From the NCBI RefSeq assembly GCF_029227915.1, contig NC_079880.1, positions 28,205,501 to 28,269,500 on the forward strand: 64,000 bases of DNA, in the 5' to 3' direction. Each line of letters starts with the position of its first letter. Position 1 is the first letter of the stretch. The notes beneath the pieces were generated by a model. That model saw nothing but the letters and a program-made list of their open reading frames with translations. It was not told where the DNA came from and made no database searches. Origin of the DNA: Hydractinia symbiolongicarpus (Eukaryota; Cnidaria; Hydrozoa; Anthoathecata; Hydractiniidae). A program made the translations under genes and the position numbers. Shown one piece after another: positions 24,936 to 34,285 of this stretch.

Positions 24936-26558
24936 AACTACAAGTCTCATGCGTTTTAGTGGTGAAAAAATAAATTAAAAAATCGTTGGAAAAATGAGTT
25001 TACTCCCTGGGTACTTTCTTTGTATACTTTTGACTATGCGGGCCAAGCCCGGGATTTACGGGAAATCGCGGGTTTTCGTTTGCCGGCGATTAAACTTCTT
25101 TTATTCAGCGTCTCATCAAAAATGAAAACAATTTTGAAAACTACCAGTCTTATGCGTTTTAATGGTGAAAAGATAATTTAAAAAATCGTTCTGGAATTAA
25201 GTTTACTCACAGGGTACTTTTTTTGTATACATGCGACTATACGGGCCAAGCCCGTGATTTACGGGAAATCGCGGGTTTTCGTTTGCCGGCGATTAAACAT
25301 CTTTCATTAAGCGTCTCATCAAAAATGAAAACATTTTTGAAAACTACAAGTCTTATGCGTTTTAGTGGTGAAAAAAAAATTTAAAAAATCATTCTGGAAA
25401 TGAGTTTACTCACAGGGTACTTTCTTTGTATATATTCGACTATACGGGCCAAGACCGGGATTTACGGAAAATCGATGGTTTTCGTTTGCCGGCGATTAAA
25501 CCTCTTTTATTCAGCGTCTCATCAAAAATGAAAAAATTTTGGAAACTACAAGTCTCATGCGTTTTAGTGGTGAAAAAATAATTTAAAAAATCGTTCGGGA
25601 AATGAGTTTACTCCCTGGGTACTTTCTTTGTATACTTTTGACTATACGGGCCAAGCCCGGGATTTACGGGAAATCGCGGGTTTTCGTTTGCCGGCGATTA
25701 AACTTCTTTTATTCAGCGTCTCATCAAAAATGAAAACATTTTTGAAAACTGCAAGTCTTATGAGTTTTAGTGGTGAAAAAATAATTTAAAAAATCGTTGT
25801 GGAAATGAGTTTACTCACAGGGTACTTTCTTTGTATACATTCGACTATACGGGCCAAGCCCGGGATTTACGGGAAATCGCAGGTTTTCGTTTGCCGGCGA
25901 TTAAACCACTTTCATTAAGGGTCTCATCAAAAATGAAAGCATTTCTGAAAACTACAAGTCTCATGCGTTTTAGGGGTGAAAAAATAATTTAAAAAATCAT
26001 TCGGGAAATGGGTTTACTCCTTGGGTACTTTCTTTGTATACTTTTGACTATACGGGCTGAGTCCGCGATTTACGGGAAGTCGCGGGTTTTCGTTTGCCGG
26101 CGATTAAACTTCTTTTATTCAGCGTCTCATCAAAAATGAAAACAAGTTTGAAGACTACAAGTTTCTTGCGTTTTAGTGAATAAAAAATAATTTAAAAAAT
26201 CGTTCGGGAGATGAGTTTACTCCCTGGGTACCTTCTTTGTATACTTTTGACTATACGGGCCGAGTCCGCGTCTTACGGGAAATCGCGGTTTTTCGTTTGC
26301 CGGCGAGTAAACTTCTTTTACTCAGCGTCTCATCAAAAATGAAAACATTTTTAAAAACTACAAGTCTCATGGGCTTTAGTGGTGAAAAGATAATTTAAAA
26401 AATCGTTCTGGAAATGAGTTTATTCACAGGGTACTTTCTTTGTATATATTCGACTATACGGGCCAAGACCGGGATTTACGGGAAATCGAGGGTTTTCGTT
26501 TGCCGGCGATTAAACTTCTTTTATTCAGCGTCTCATCAAAAATGAAAACAAGTTTGAA
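24936..26558 (+). repeat. 8-monomer HOR (1,623 bp), copy 2
   Basis: This is a near-identical repeat of 23,313-24,935. The junction is visible. Just before 24,936 the monomer reads ACAAGTTTGAA as in the TTTCTTGCG subtype, then continues AACTACAAGTCTCATGCG and AAATAAATT as at 23,313. The intact counterpart of the left half at 26,550 continues GAAGACTACAAGTTTCTTGCG. The monomer at 24,93x is thus a hybrid made by the duplication event. Confidence 0.85.
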
Positions 26559-29413
26559 GACTACAAGTTTCTTGCGTTTTAGTGGTTAAAAAATAATTTA
26601 AAAAATCGTTCGGGAAATGAGTTTCCTCCCTGGGTACTTTCTTTGTATACTTTTGACTATACGGGCCGAGTCCGGGTCTCACGGGAAGTCGCGGGTTTTC
26701 GTTTGCCGGCGATTAAACTTCTTTTACTCAGCGTTTCATCAAAAATGAAAACATTTTTAAAAACTACAAGTCTCATGGGCTTTAGTGGTGAAAAGATAAT
26801 TTAAAAAATCGTTTTGGAAATGAGTTTACTCACAGGGTACTTTCTTTGTATACATTCGACTAAACGGGCCAAGCCCGGGATTTACGGGAAATCGCGGGTT
26901 TTCCTTTGCCGGCGATTAAACCACTTTCATTAAGCGTCTCATCAAAAATGAAAACATTTCTGAAAACTACAAGTCTCATGCGTTTTAGTGGTGAAAAAAT
27001 AATTTAAAAAATCGTTCGGGAAATGAGTTTACACCCTGGGTACTTTTTTGTATACTTTTGACTATACGGGCCGAGTCCGGGATTTACGGGAAATCGCAGG
27101 TTTTCGTTTGCCGGCGATTAAACTTCTTTTATTCAGCGTCTCATCAAAAATGAAAACATTTTTGAAAACTACAAGTGTCATGCGTTTTAGTGGTGAAAAA
27201 ATAAATTAAAAAATCGTTGGAAAAATGAGTTTACTCCCTGGGTACTTTCTTTGTATACTTTTGACTATGCGGGCCAAGCCCGGGATTTACGGGAAATCGC
27301 GGGTTTTCGTTTGCCGGCGATTAAACTTCTTTTATTCAGCGTCTCATCAAAAATGAAAACTATTTTGAAAACTACCAGTCTTATGCGTTTTAATGGTGAA
27401 AAGATAATTTAAAAAATCGTTCTGGAATTGAGTTTACTCACAGGGTACTTTTTTTGTATACATTCGACTATACGGGCCAAGCCCGTGATTTACGGGAAAT
27501 CGCGGGTTTTCGTTTGCCGGCGATTAAACCTCTTTTATTAAGCGTCTCATCAAAAATGAAAACATTTTTGAAAACTACAAGTCTTATGCGTTTTAGTGGT
27601 GAAAAAATAATTTAAAAAATCGTTCTGGAAATGAGTTTACTCACAGGGTACTTTTTTTGTATACATTCGACTATACGGGCCAAGCCCGTGATTTACGGGA
27701 AATCGCGGGTTTTCGTTTGCCGGCGATTAAACCTCTTTTATTCAGCGTCTCATCAAAAATGAAAACATTTTTGAAAACTACAAGTCTCATGCGTTTTAGT
27801 GGTGAAAAAATAATTTAAAAAATCGTTCGGGAAATGAGTTTACTCCCTGGGTACTTTCTTTGTATACTTTTGACTATACGGGCCGAGTCCAGGATTTACG
27901 GGAAGTCGCGGGTTTTCGTTTGCCGGGGAGTAAACTTCTTTTATTCAGCTTCTCATCAAAAATGAAAACAAGTTTGAAGACTACAAGTTTCTTGCGTTTT
28001 AGTGGTTAAAAAATAATTTAAAAAATCGTTCGGGAAATGAGTTTACTCCCTGGGTACTTTCTTTGTATACTTTTGACTATACGGCCAAGCACGGGATTTA
28101 CGGGAAATCGCGGGTTTTCGTTTGCCGGCGATTAAACTTCTTTTATTCAGCGTCTCATCAAAAATGAAAACATTTTTGAAAACTACAAGTCTTATGCGTT
28201 TTAGTGGTGAAAAAATAATTTAAAAAATCGTTGTGGAAATGAGTTTACTCACAGGGTACTTTCTTTGTTAACATTCGACTATACGGGCCAAGCCCGGGAT
28301 TTACGGGAAATCGCAGGTTTTGGTTTGCCGGCGATTAAACCACTTTCATTAAGCGTCTCATCAAAAATGAAAGCATTTCTGAAAACTACAAGTCTCATGC
28401 GTTTTAGGGGTGAAAAAATAATTTAAAAAATTGTTCGGGAAATGGGTTTACTCCTTGGGTACTTTCTTTGTATACTTATGACTTTACAGGCCGAGTCCGG
28501 GATTTACGGGAAATCGCAGGTTTTTGTTTGCCGGCGATTAAACTTCTTTTATTCAGCGTCTCATCAAAAATGAAAACATTTTTAAAAACTACAAGTCTCA
28601 TGGGCTTTAGTGGTAAAAAAATAATTTAAAAAATCGTTCGGGAAATGAGTTTACACCCTGGGTACTTTCTTTGTATACTTATGACTTTACAGGCCGAGTC
28701 CGGGATTTACGGGAAATCGCAGGTTTTCGTTTGCCGGCGATTAAACTTCTTTTATTCAGCGTCTCATCAAAAATGAAAACATTTTTAAAAACTACAAGTC
28801 TCATGGGCTTTAGTGGTAAAAAAATAATTTAAAAAATCGTTCGGGAAATGAGTTTACACCCTGGGTACTTTCTTTGTATACTTATGACTTTACAGGCCGA
28901 GTCCGGGATTTACGGGAAATCGCAGGTTTTCGTTTGCCGGCGATTAAACTTCTTTTATTCAGCGTCTCATCAAAAATGAAAACAAGTTTGAAGACTACAA
29001 ATTTCTTGCGTTTTAGTGGTTAAAAAATAATTTAAAAAATCGTTCGGGAAATGAGTTTACTCCATGGGTACTTTCTTTGTATACTTTTGACTATACGGGC
29101 CAAGCCCGGGATTTACGGGAAATCGCGGGTTTTCGTTTGCCGGCGATTAAACTTCTTTTATTCAGCGTCTCATCAAAAATGAAAACATTTTTGAAAACTA
29201 CAAGTCTCATGCGTTTTAGGGGTGAAAAAATAATTTAAAAAATTGTTCGGGAAATGGGTTTACTCCTTGGGTACTTTCTTTGTATACTTTTGACTATACG
29301 GGCCGAGTCCGCGATTTACGGGAAATCACGGTTTTTCGTTTGCCGGCGATTAAACTTCTTTTATTCAGCGTCTCATCAAAAATGAAAACATTTTTAAAAA
29401 CTACAAGTCTCAT
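26559..29413 (+). repeat. Distant copy of about 15.0-17.9 kb
   Basis: Monomer order and rare variants match 15,011 onward: GTGTCATGCG near 27,176, GGCGAG/GGGGAGTAAAC near 27,928 against 16,569, CTTTGTTAACATTCGAC near 28,265, and CTTATGACTTTACAGG monomers from 28,470. The offset is 11,563 bp at the start and 11,359 bp after the single GTGTCATGCG monomer, so one monomer differs. A second monomer difference lies in the CTTATGAC run. Private changes include TACGGCCAAGCACGGG near 28,080. Confidence 0.75.
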
Positions 29414-31240
29414 GGGCTTTAGTGGTGAAATAATAATTTAAAAAATCGTTCGGGAAATGAGTTTACACCCTGGGTACTTTCTTTGTATACTTTCGACTTT
29501 ACAGGACGAGTCCGGGATTTACGGTAAATCGCAGGTTTTTGTTTGCCGGCGATTAAACTTCTTTTATTCAGCGTCTCATCAAAAATGAAAACAAGTTTGA
29601 ACACTACAAGTCTCATGCGTTTTAGTGGTTAAATAATAATTTAAAAAATCGTTCGGGAAATGAGTTTAGTCCCTGGGTACTTTCTTTGTATACTTTTGAC
29701 TATACGGGCCCAGCCCGGGATTTACGGGAAATCGCGGGTTTTCGTTTGCCGGCGATTAAACTTCTTTTATTCAGCGTCTCATCAAAAATGAAAACATTTT
29801 TGAAAACTACAAGTCTTATGCGTTTTAGTGGTGAAAAAATAATTTAAAAAATCGTTGTAGAAATGAGTTTACTCATAGGGTACTTTCTTTGTATACATTC
29901 GACTATACGGGCCAAGCCCGGGATTTACGGGAAATCGCGGGTTTTCGTTTGCCGGCGATTAAACCACTTTCACTAAGCGTCTCATCAAAAATGAAAACAT
30001 TTCTGAAAATTACAAGTCTCATGCGTTTTAGTGGTGAAAAAATAATTTAAAAAATCGTTCGGGAAATGAGTTTACTCCCTGGGTACTTTCTTTGTATACT
30101 TTTGACTATACGGGCCAAGCCCGGGATTTACGGGAATTCGCGGGTTTTCGTTTGCCGGCGATTAAACTTCTTTTATTCAGCGTCTCATCAAAAATGAAAA
30201 CAAGTTTGAAGACTACAAGTCTCATGCGTTTTAGTGGTTAAAAAATAATTAAAAAAATCGTTCGGGAAATGAGTTTACTGCCTGGGTACTTTCTTTGTAT
30301 ACTTTTGACTATACGGGCCAAGCCCGGGATTTACGGGAAATCGCGGGTTTTCGTTTGCCGGCGATTAAACTTCTTTTACTCAGGGTCTCATCAAAAATGA
30401 AAACATTTTGGAAAACTACAAGTCTTATGCGTTTTAGTGGTGAAAAAATAATTTAAAAAATCGTTGTGGAAATGAGTTTACTCACAGGGTACTTTCTTTG
30501 TATACATTCGACTATACGGGCCAAGCCCGGGATTTACGGGAAATCGCGGGTTTTCGTTTGCCGGCGATTAAACCACTTTCACTTAGCGTCTCATCAAAAA
30601 TGAAAACATTTCTGAAAATTACAAGTCTCATGCGTTTTAGTGGTGAAAAAATAATTTAAAAAATCGTTCGGGAAATGAGTTTACTCCCTGGGTACTTTCT
30701 TTGTATACTTTTGACTATACGGGCCAAGCCCGGGATTTACGGGAATTCGCGGGTTTTCGTTTGCCGGCGATTAAACTTCTTTTATTCAGCGTCTCATCAA
30801 AAATGAAAACAAGTTTGAAGACTACAAGTCTCATGCGTTTTAGTGGTTAAAAAATAATTAAAAAAATCGTTCGGGAAATGAGTTTACTGCCTGGGTACTT
30901 TCTTTGTATACTTTTGACTATACGGGCCAAGCCCGGGATTTACGGGAAATCGCGGGTTTTCGTTTGCCGGCGATTAAACTTCTTTTACTCAGGGTCTCAT
31001 CAAAAATGAAAACATTTTGGAAAACTACAAGTCTTATGCGTTTTAGTGGTGAAAAAATAATTTAAAAAATCGTTGTGGAAATGAGTTTACTCACAGGGTA
31101 CTTTCTTTGTATACATTCGACTATACGGGCCAAGCCCGGGATTTACGGGAAATCGCGGGTTTTCGTTTGCCGGCGATTAAACTTCTTTTATTCAGCGTCT
31201 CATCAAAAATGAAAACATTTTTGAAAACTACAAGTCTTAT
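29414..31240 (+). repeat. 9-monomer block containing two trimers, copy 1
   Basis: Order: a GAAATAATAA monomer with TACAGGACGAG, a GTTAAATAATAA monomer with GGGCCCAGCCC, a GTTGTAGAAATG/CTCATAGGG monomer, then two copies of a trimer. The trimer (609 bp; 30,023-30,631 and 30,632-31,240) consists of a GGGAATTCGCGGG monomer, an ATAATTAAAAAAATCG/CTGCCTGGG monomer and a CATTTTGGAAAAC-led GTTGTGG monomer. The block recurs at 32,459, offset 3,045 bp (15 monomers). Confidence 0.85.
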
Positions 31241-32864
31241 GCGTTTTAGTGGTGAAAAAATAATTTAAAAAATCGTTGTGGAAATGAGTTTACTCACAGG
31301 GTACTTTCTTTGTATACATTCGACTATACGGGCCAAGCCCGGGATTTACGGGAAATCGCAGGTTTTCGTTTGCCGGCGATTAAACCACTTTCATTAAGCG
31401 TCTCATCAAAAATGAAAGCATTTCTGAAAACTACAAGTCTCATGCGTTTTAGGGGTGAAAAAATAATTTAAAAAATTGTTCGGGAAATGGGTTTACTCCT
31501 TGGGTACTTTCTTTGTATACTTTTGACTATACGGGCCGAGTCCGCGATTTACGGGAAATCACGGTTTTTCGTTTGCCGGCGATTAAACTTCTTTTATTCA
31601 GCGTCTCATCAAAAGTGAAAACATTTTTAAAAACTACAAGTCTCATGGGCTTTAGTGGTGAAATAATAATTTAAAAAATCGTTCGGGAAATGAGTTTACA
31701 CCCTGGGTACTTTCTTTGTATACTTTTGACTTTACAGGACGAGTCCGGGATTTACGGGAAATCGCAGGTTTTTGTTTGCCGGCGATTAAACTTCTTTTAT
31801 TCAGCGTCTCATCAAAAATGAAAACAAGTTTGAACACTACAAGTCTCATGCGTTTTAGTGGTTAAATAATAATTTAAAAAATCGTTCGGGAAATGAGTTT
31901 AGTCCCTGGGTACTTTCTTTGTATACTTTTGACTATACGGGCCCAGCCCGGGATTTACGGGAAATCGCGGGTTTTCGTTTGCCGGCGATTAAACTTCTTT
32001 TATTCAGCGTCTCATCAAAAATGAAAACATTTTTGAAAACTACAAGTCTTATGCGTTTTAGTGGTGAAAAAATAATTTAAAAAATCGTTGTGGAAATGAG
32101 TTTACTCACAGGGTACTTTCTTTGTATACATTCGACTATACGGGCCAAGCCCGGGATTTACGGGAAATCGCAGGTTTTCGTTTGCCGGCGATTAAACCAC
32201 TTTCATTAAGCGTCTCATCAAAAATGAAAGCATTTCTGAAAACTACAAGTCTCATGCGTTTTAGGGGTGAAAAAATAATTTAAAAAATTGTTCGGGAAAT
32301 GGGTTTACTCCTTGGGTACTTTCTTTGTATACTTTTGACTATACGGGCCGAGTCCGCGATTTACGGGAAATCACGGTTTTTCGTTTGCCGGCGATTAAAC
32401 TTCTTTTATTCAGCGTCTCATCAAAAATGAAAACATTTTTAAAAACTACAAGTCTCATGGGCTTTAGTGGTGAAATAATAATTTAAAAAATCGTTCGGGA
32501 TATGAGTTTACACCCTGGGTACTTTCTTTGTATACTTTTGACTTTACAGGACGAGTCCGGGATTTACGGGAAATCGCAGGTTTTTGTTTGCCGGCGATTA
32601 AACTTCTTTTATTCAGCGTCTCATCAAAAATGAAAACAAGTTTGAACACTACAAGTCTCATGCGTTTTAGTGGTTAAATAATAATTTAAAAAATCGTTCG
32701 GGAAATGAGTTTAGTCCCTGGGTACTTTCTTTGTATACTTTTGACTATACGGGCCCAGCCCGGGATTTACGGGAAATCGCGGGTTTTCGTTTGCCGGCGA
32801 TTAAACTTCTTTTATTCAGCGTCTCATCAAAAATGAAAACATTTTTGAAAACTACAAGTCTTAT
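31241..32864 (+). repeat. Tetramer HOR (812 bp), two copies
   Basis: Units run at about 31,241-32,052 and 32,053-32,864. Each consists of a GTTGTGG/CTCACAGGG monomer, the GCGTTTTAGGGG marker monomer, a GAAATAATAATTT monomer with TACAGGACGAG and TTTTTGTTTGCC, and a GTTAAATAATAA monomer with GGGCCCAGCCC. The last two monomers of unit 2 are also the first two of the next 9-monomer block, so the repeats interlock. Private changes include AAAAGTGAAAAC near 31,612 and GGGATATGAG near 32,497. Confidence 0.82.
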
Positions 32865-34096
32865 GCGTTTTAGTGGTGAAAAAATAATTTAAAAAATCGT
32901 TGTAGAAATGAGTTTACTCATAGGGTACTTTCTTTGTATACATTCGACTATACGGGCCAAGCCCGGGATTTACGGGAAATCGCGGGTTTTCGTTTGCCGG
33001 CGATTAAACCACTTTCACTAAGCGTCTCATCAAAAATGAAAACATTTCTGAAAACTACAAGTCTCATGCGTTTTAGTGGTGAAAAAATAATTTAAAAAAT
33101 CGTTCGGGAAATGAGTTTACTCCCTGGGTACTTTCTTTGTATACTTTTGACTATACGGGCCAAGCCCGGGATTTACGGGAATTCGCGGGTTTTCGTTTGC
33201 CGGCGATTAAACTTCTTTTATTCAGCGTCTCATTAAAAATGAAAACAAGTTTGAAGACTACAAGTCTCATGCGTTTTAGTGGTTAAAAAATAATTAAAAA
33301 AATCGTTCGGGAAATGAGTTTACTGCCTGGGTACTTTCTTTGTATACTTTTGACTATACGGGCCAAGCCCGGGATTTACGGGAAATCGCGGGTTTTCGTT
33401 TGCCGGCGATTAAACTTCTTTTACTCAGCGTCTCATCAAAAATGAAAACATTTTGGAAAACTACAAGTCTTATGCGTTTTAGTGGTGAAAAAATAATTTA
33501 AAAAATCGTTGTGGAAATGAGTTTACTCACAGGGTACTTTCTTTGTATACATTCGACTATACGGGCCAAGCCCGGGATTTACGGGAAATCGCGGGTTTTC
33601 GTTTGCCGGCGATTAAACCTCTTTCATTAGGCGTCTCATCAAAAATGAAAACATTTTTGAAAACTACAAGTCTCATGCGTTTTAGTGGTGAGAAAATAAT
33701 TTAAAAAATCGTTCGGGAAATGAGTTTACTCCCTGGGTACTTTCTTTGTATACTTTTGACTATTCGGGCCAAGCCCGGGATTTACGGGAATTCGCGGGCT
33801 TTCGTTTGCCGGCGATTAAACTTCTTTTATTCAGCGTCTCATCAAAAATGAAAACAAGTTTGAAGACTACAAGTCTCATGCGTTTTAGTGGTTAAAAAAT
33901 AATTAAAAAAATCGTTCGGGAAATGAGTTTACTGCCTGGGTACTTTCTTTGTATACTTTTGACTATACGGGCCAAGCCCGGGATTTTCGGGAAATCGCGG
34001 GTTTTCGTTTGCCGGCGATTAAACTTCTTTTACTCAGCGTCTCATCAAAAATGAAAACATTTTGGAAAACTACAAGTCTTATGCGTTTTAGTGGTG

Positions 34097-34114
34097 AAAA
34101 AATAATTTAAAAAA
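34097..34114. other. Paired A6 tracts, about one helical turn apart
   Basis: Two A6 tracts (34097-34102 and 34109-34114) flank TAATTT, with starts 12 bp apart. Phased A-tracts of this kind commonly bend DNA. Tract length varies between subtypes: the form GAAAAAAAAATTTAAAAAAT is common from about 34 kb rightward, GAAAAGATAATTT is common on the left, and GAAAATATAATTT is on the right. Slippage in these runs causes several of the one-base monomer length differences. Confidence 0.6.
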
Positions 34115-34159
34115 TCGTTGTGGAAATGAGTTTACTCACAGGGTACTTTCTTTGTATAC

Positions 34160-34175
34160 ATTCGACTATACGGGC
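34160..34175 (+). other. CENP-B-box-like motif with a one-base-short spacer
   Basis: TTCG at 34161-34164 is followed by ACTATA and CGGG at 34171-34174. The mammalian CENP-B box consensus has TTCG and CGGG separated by seven bases (NNNNANN); here there are six. The motif occurs only in monomers of the CATTCGAC subtype; the CTTTTGAC subtype has lost the TTCG. It therefore does not meet the strict consensus and is listed as a resemblance only. Confidence 0.25.
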
Positions 34176-34199
34176 CAAGCCCGGGATTTACGGGAAATC
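34171..34199. other. Two adjacent GC-rich short dyads
   Basis: CGGGC-CAA-GCCCG (34171-34183) is a 5-bp stem with a 3-nt loop. Next to it GATTT-ACGGG-AAATC (34185-34199) is a 5-bp stem with a 5-nt loop. A third alternative, CCCG...CGGG (34180-34194), competes with both, and monomers with CCCGTGATTTACGGG lengthen that one to 5 bp. In the GGCCGAGTCCGG subtype the first stem reads CGGGC/GTCCG, which would keep a G-U pair in RNA. Folding is inferred. Confidence 0.6.
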
Positions 34200-34247
34200 G
34201 CGGGTTTTCGTTTGCCGGCGATTAAACCTCTTTCATTAAGCGTCTCA

Positions 34248-34269
34248 TCAAAAATGAAAACATTTTTGA
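34248..34269. other. Perfect dyad in monomer: 9-bp arms, AAAA spacer
   Basis: TCAAAAATG (34248-34256) is followed by AAAA and then its exact reverse complement CATTTTTGA (34261-34269). The same dyad is present wherever a monomer ends in the form ACATTTTTGAAAAC. Subtype variants weaken it: CATTTCTGA and CATTTTTAA give one mismatch, and CAAGTTTGA gives two. It could extrude as a cruciform in DNA or fold as a hairpin in a transcript. Either is inference from symmetry only. Confidence 0.8.
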
Positions 34270-34285
34270 AAACTACAAGTCTCAT

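Larger units (their letters stand above)
32459..34285 (+). repeat. 9-monomer block containing two trimers, copy 2
   Basis: This repeats 29,414-31,240 subtype for subtype, including GTTGTAGAAATG with CTCATAGGG and both 609-bp trimers (about 33,068-33,676 and 33,677-34,285). The second trimer here is more diverged (GTGAGAAAATAA, ACTATTCGGG, GCGGGCTTTCG, GGGATTTTCGGG). Since both block copies carry the paired trimer, the trimer duplication most simply came before the 3,045-bp duplication. Confidence 0.82.
34083..34285 (+). repeat. Reference 203-bp satellite monomer
   Basis: This monomer is used as the coordinate reference because it carries all the common motifs. In order: GCGTTTTAGTGG start, paired A6 tracts (34097-34114), CTCACAGGG, the palindrome GTATAC (34154-34159), TTCG-N6-CGGG (34161-34174), four CGGG blocks (34171-34204), the palindrome GCCGGC (34214-34219) and a 9-bp-arm dyad (34248-34269). 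Monomer length is exactly 203 bp, which is 2 modulo 3, so any reading frame shifts at each repeat and no frame can run through the array. GTATAC and GCCGGC sit at fixed places in almost every monomer, so an enzyme cutting either site should give a 203-bp ladder. Confidence 0.95.

Noticed and set aside
34160-34175. True CENP-B box
   Set aside because: The spacer between TTCG and CGGG is six bases where the consensus has seven, so it is recorded only as a resemblance.
34154-34219. GTATAC, CCCGGG and GCCGGC palindromes as protein binding sites
   Set aside because: They are 6-bp palindromes kept because the whole monomer is homogenised. Nothing beyond their recurrence supports a binding role.
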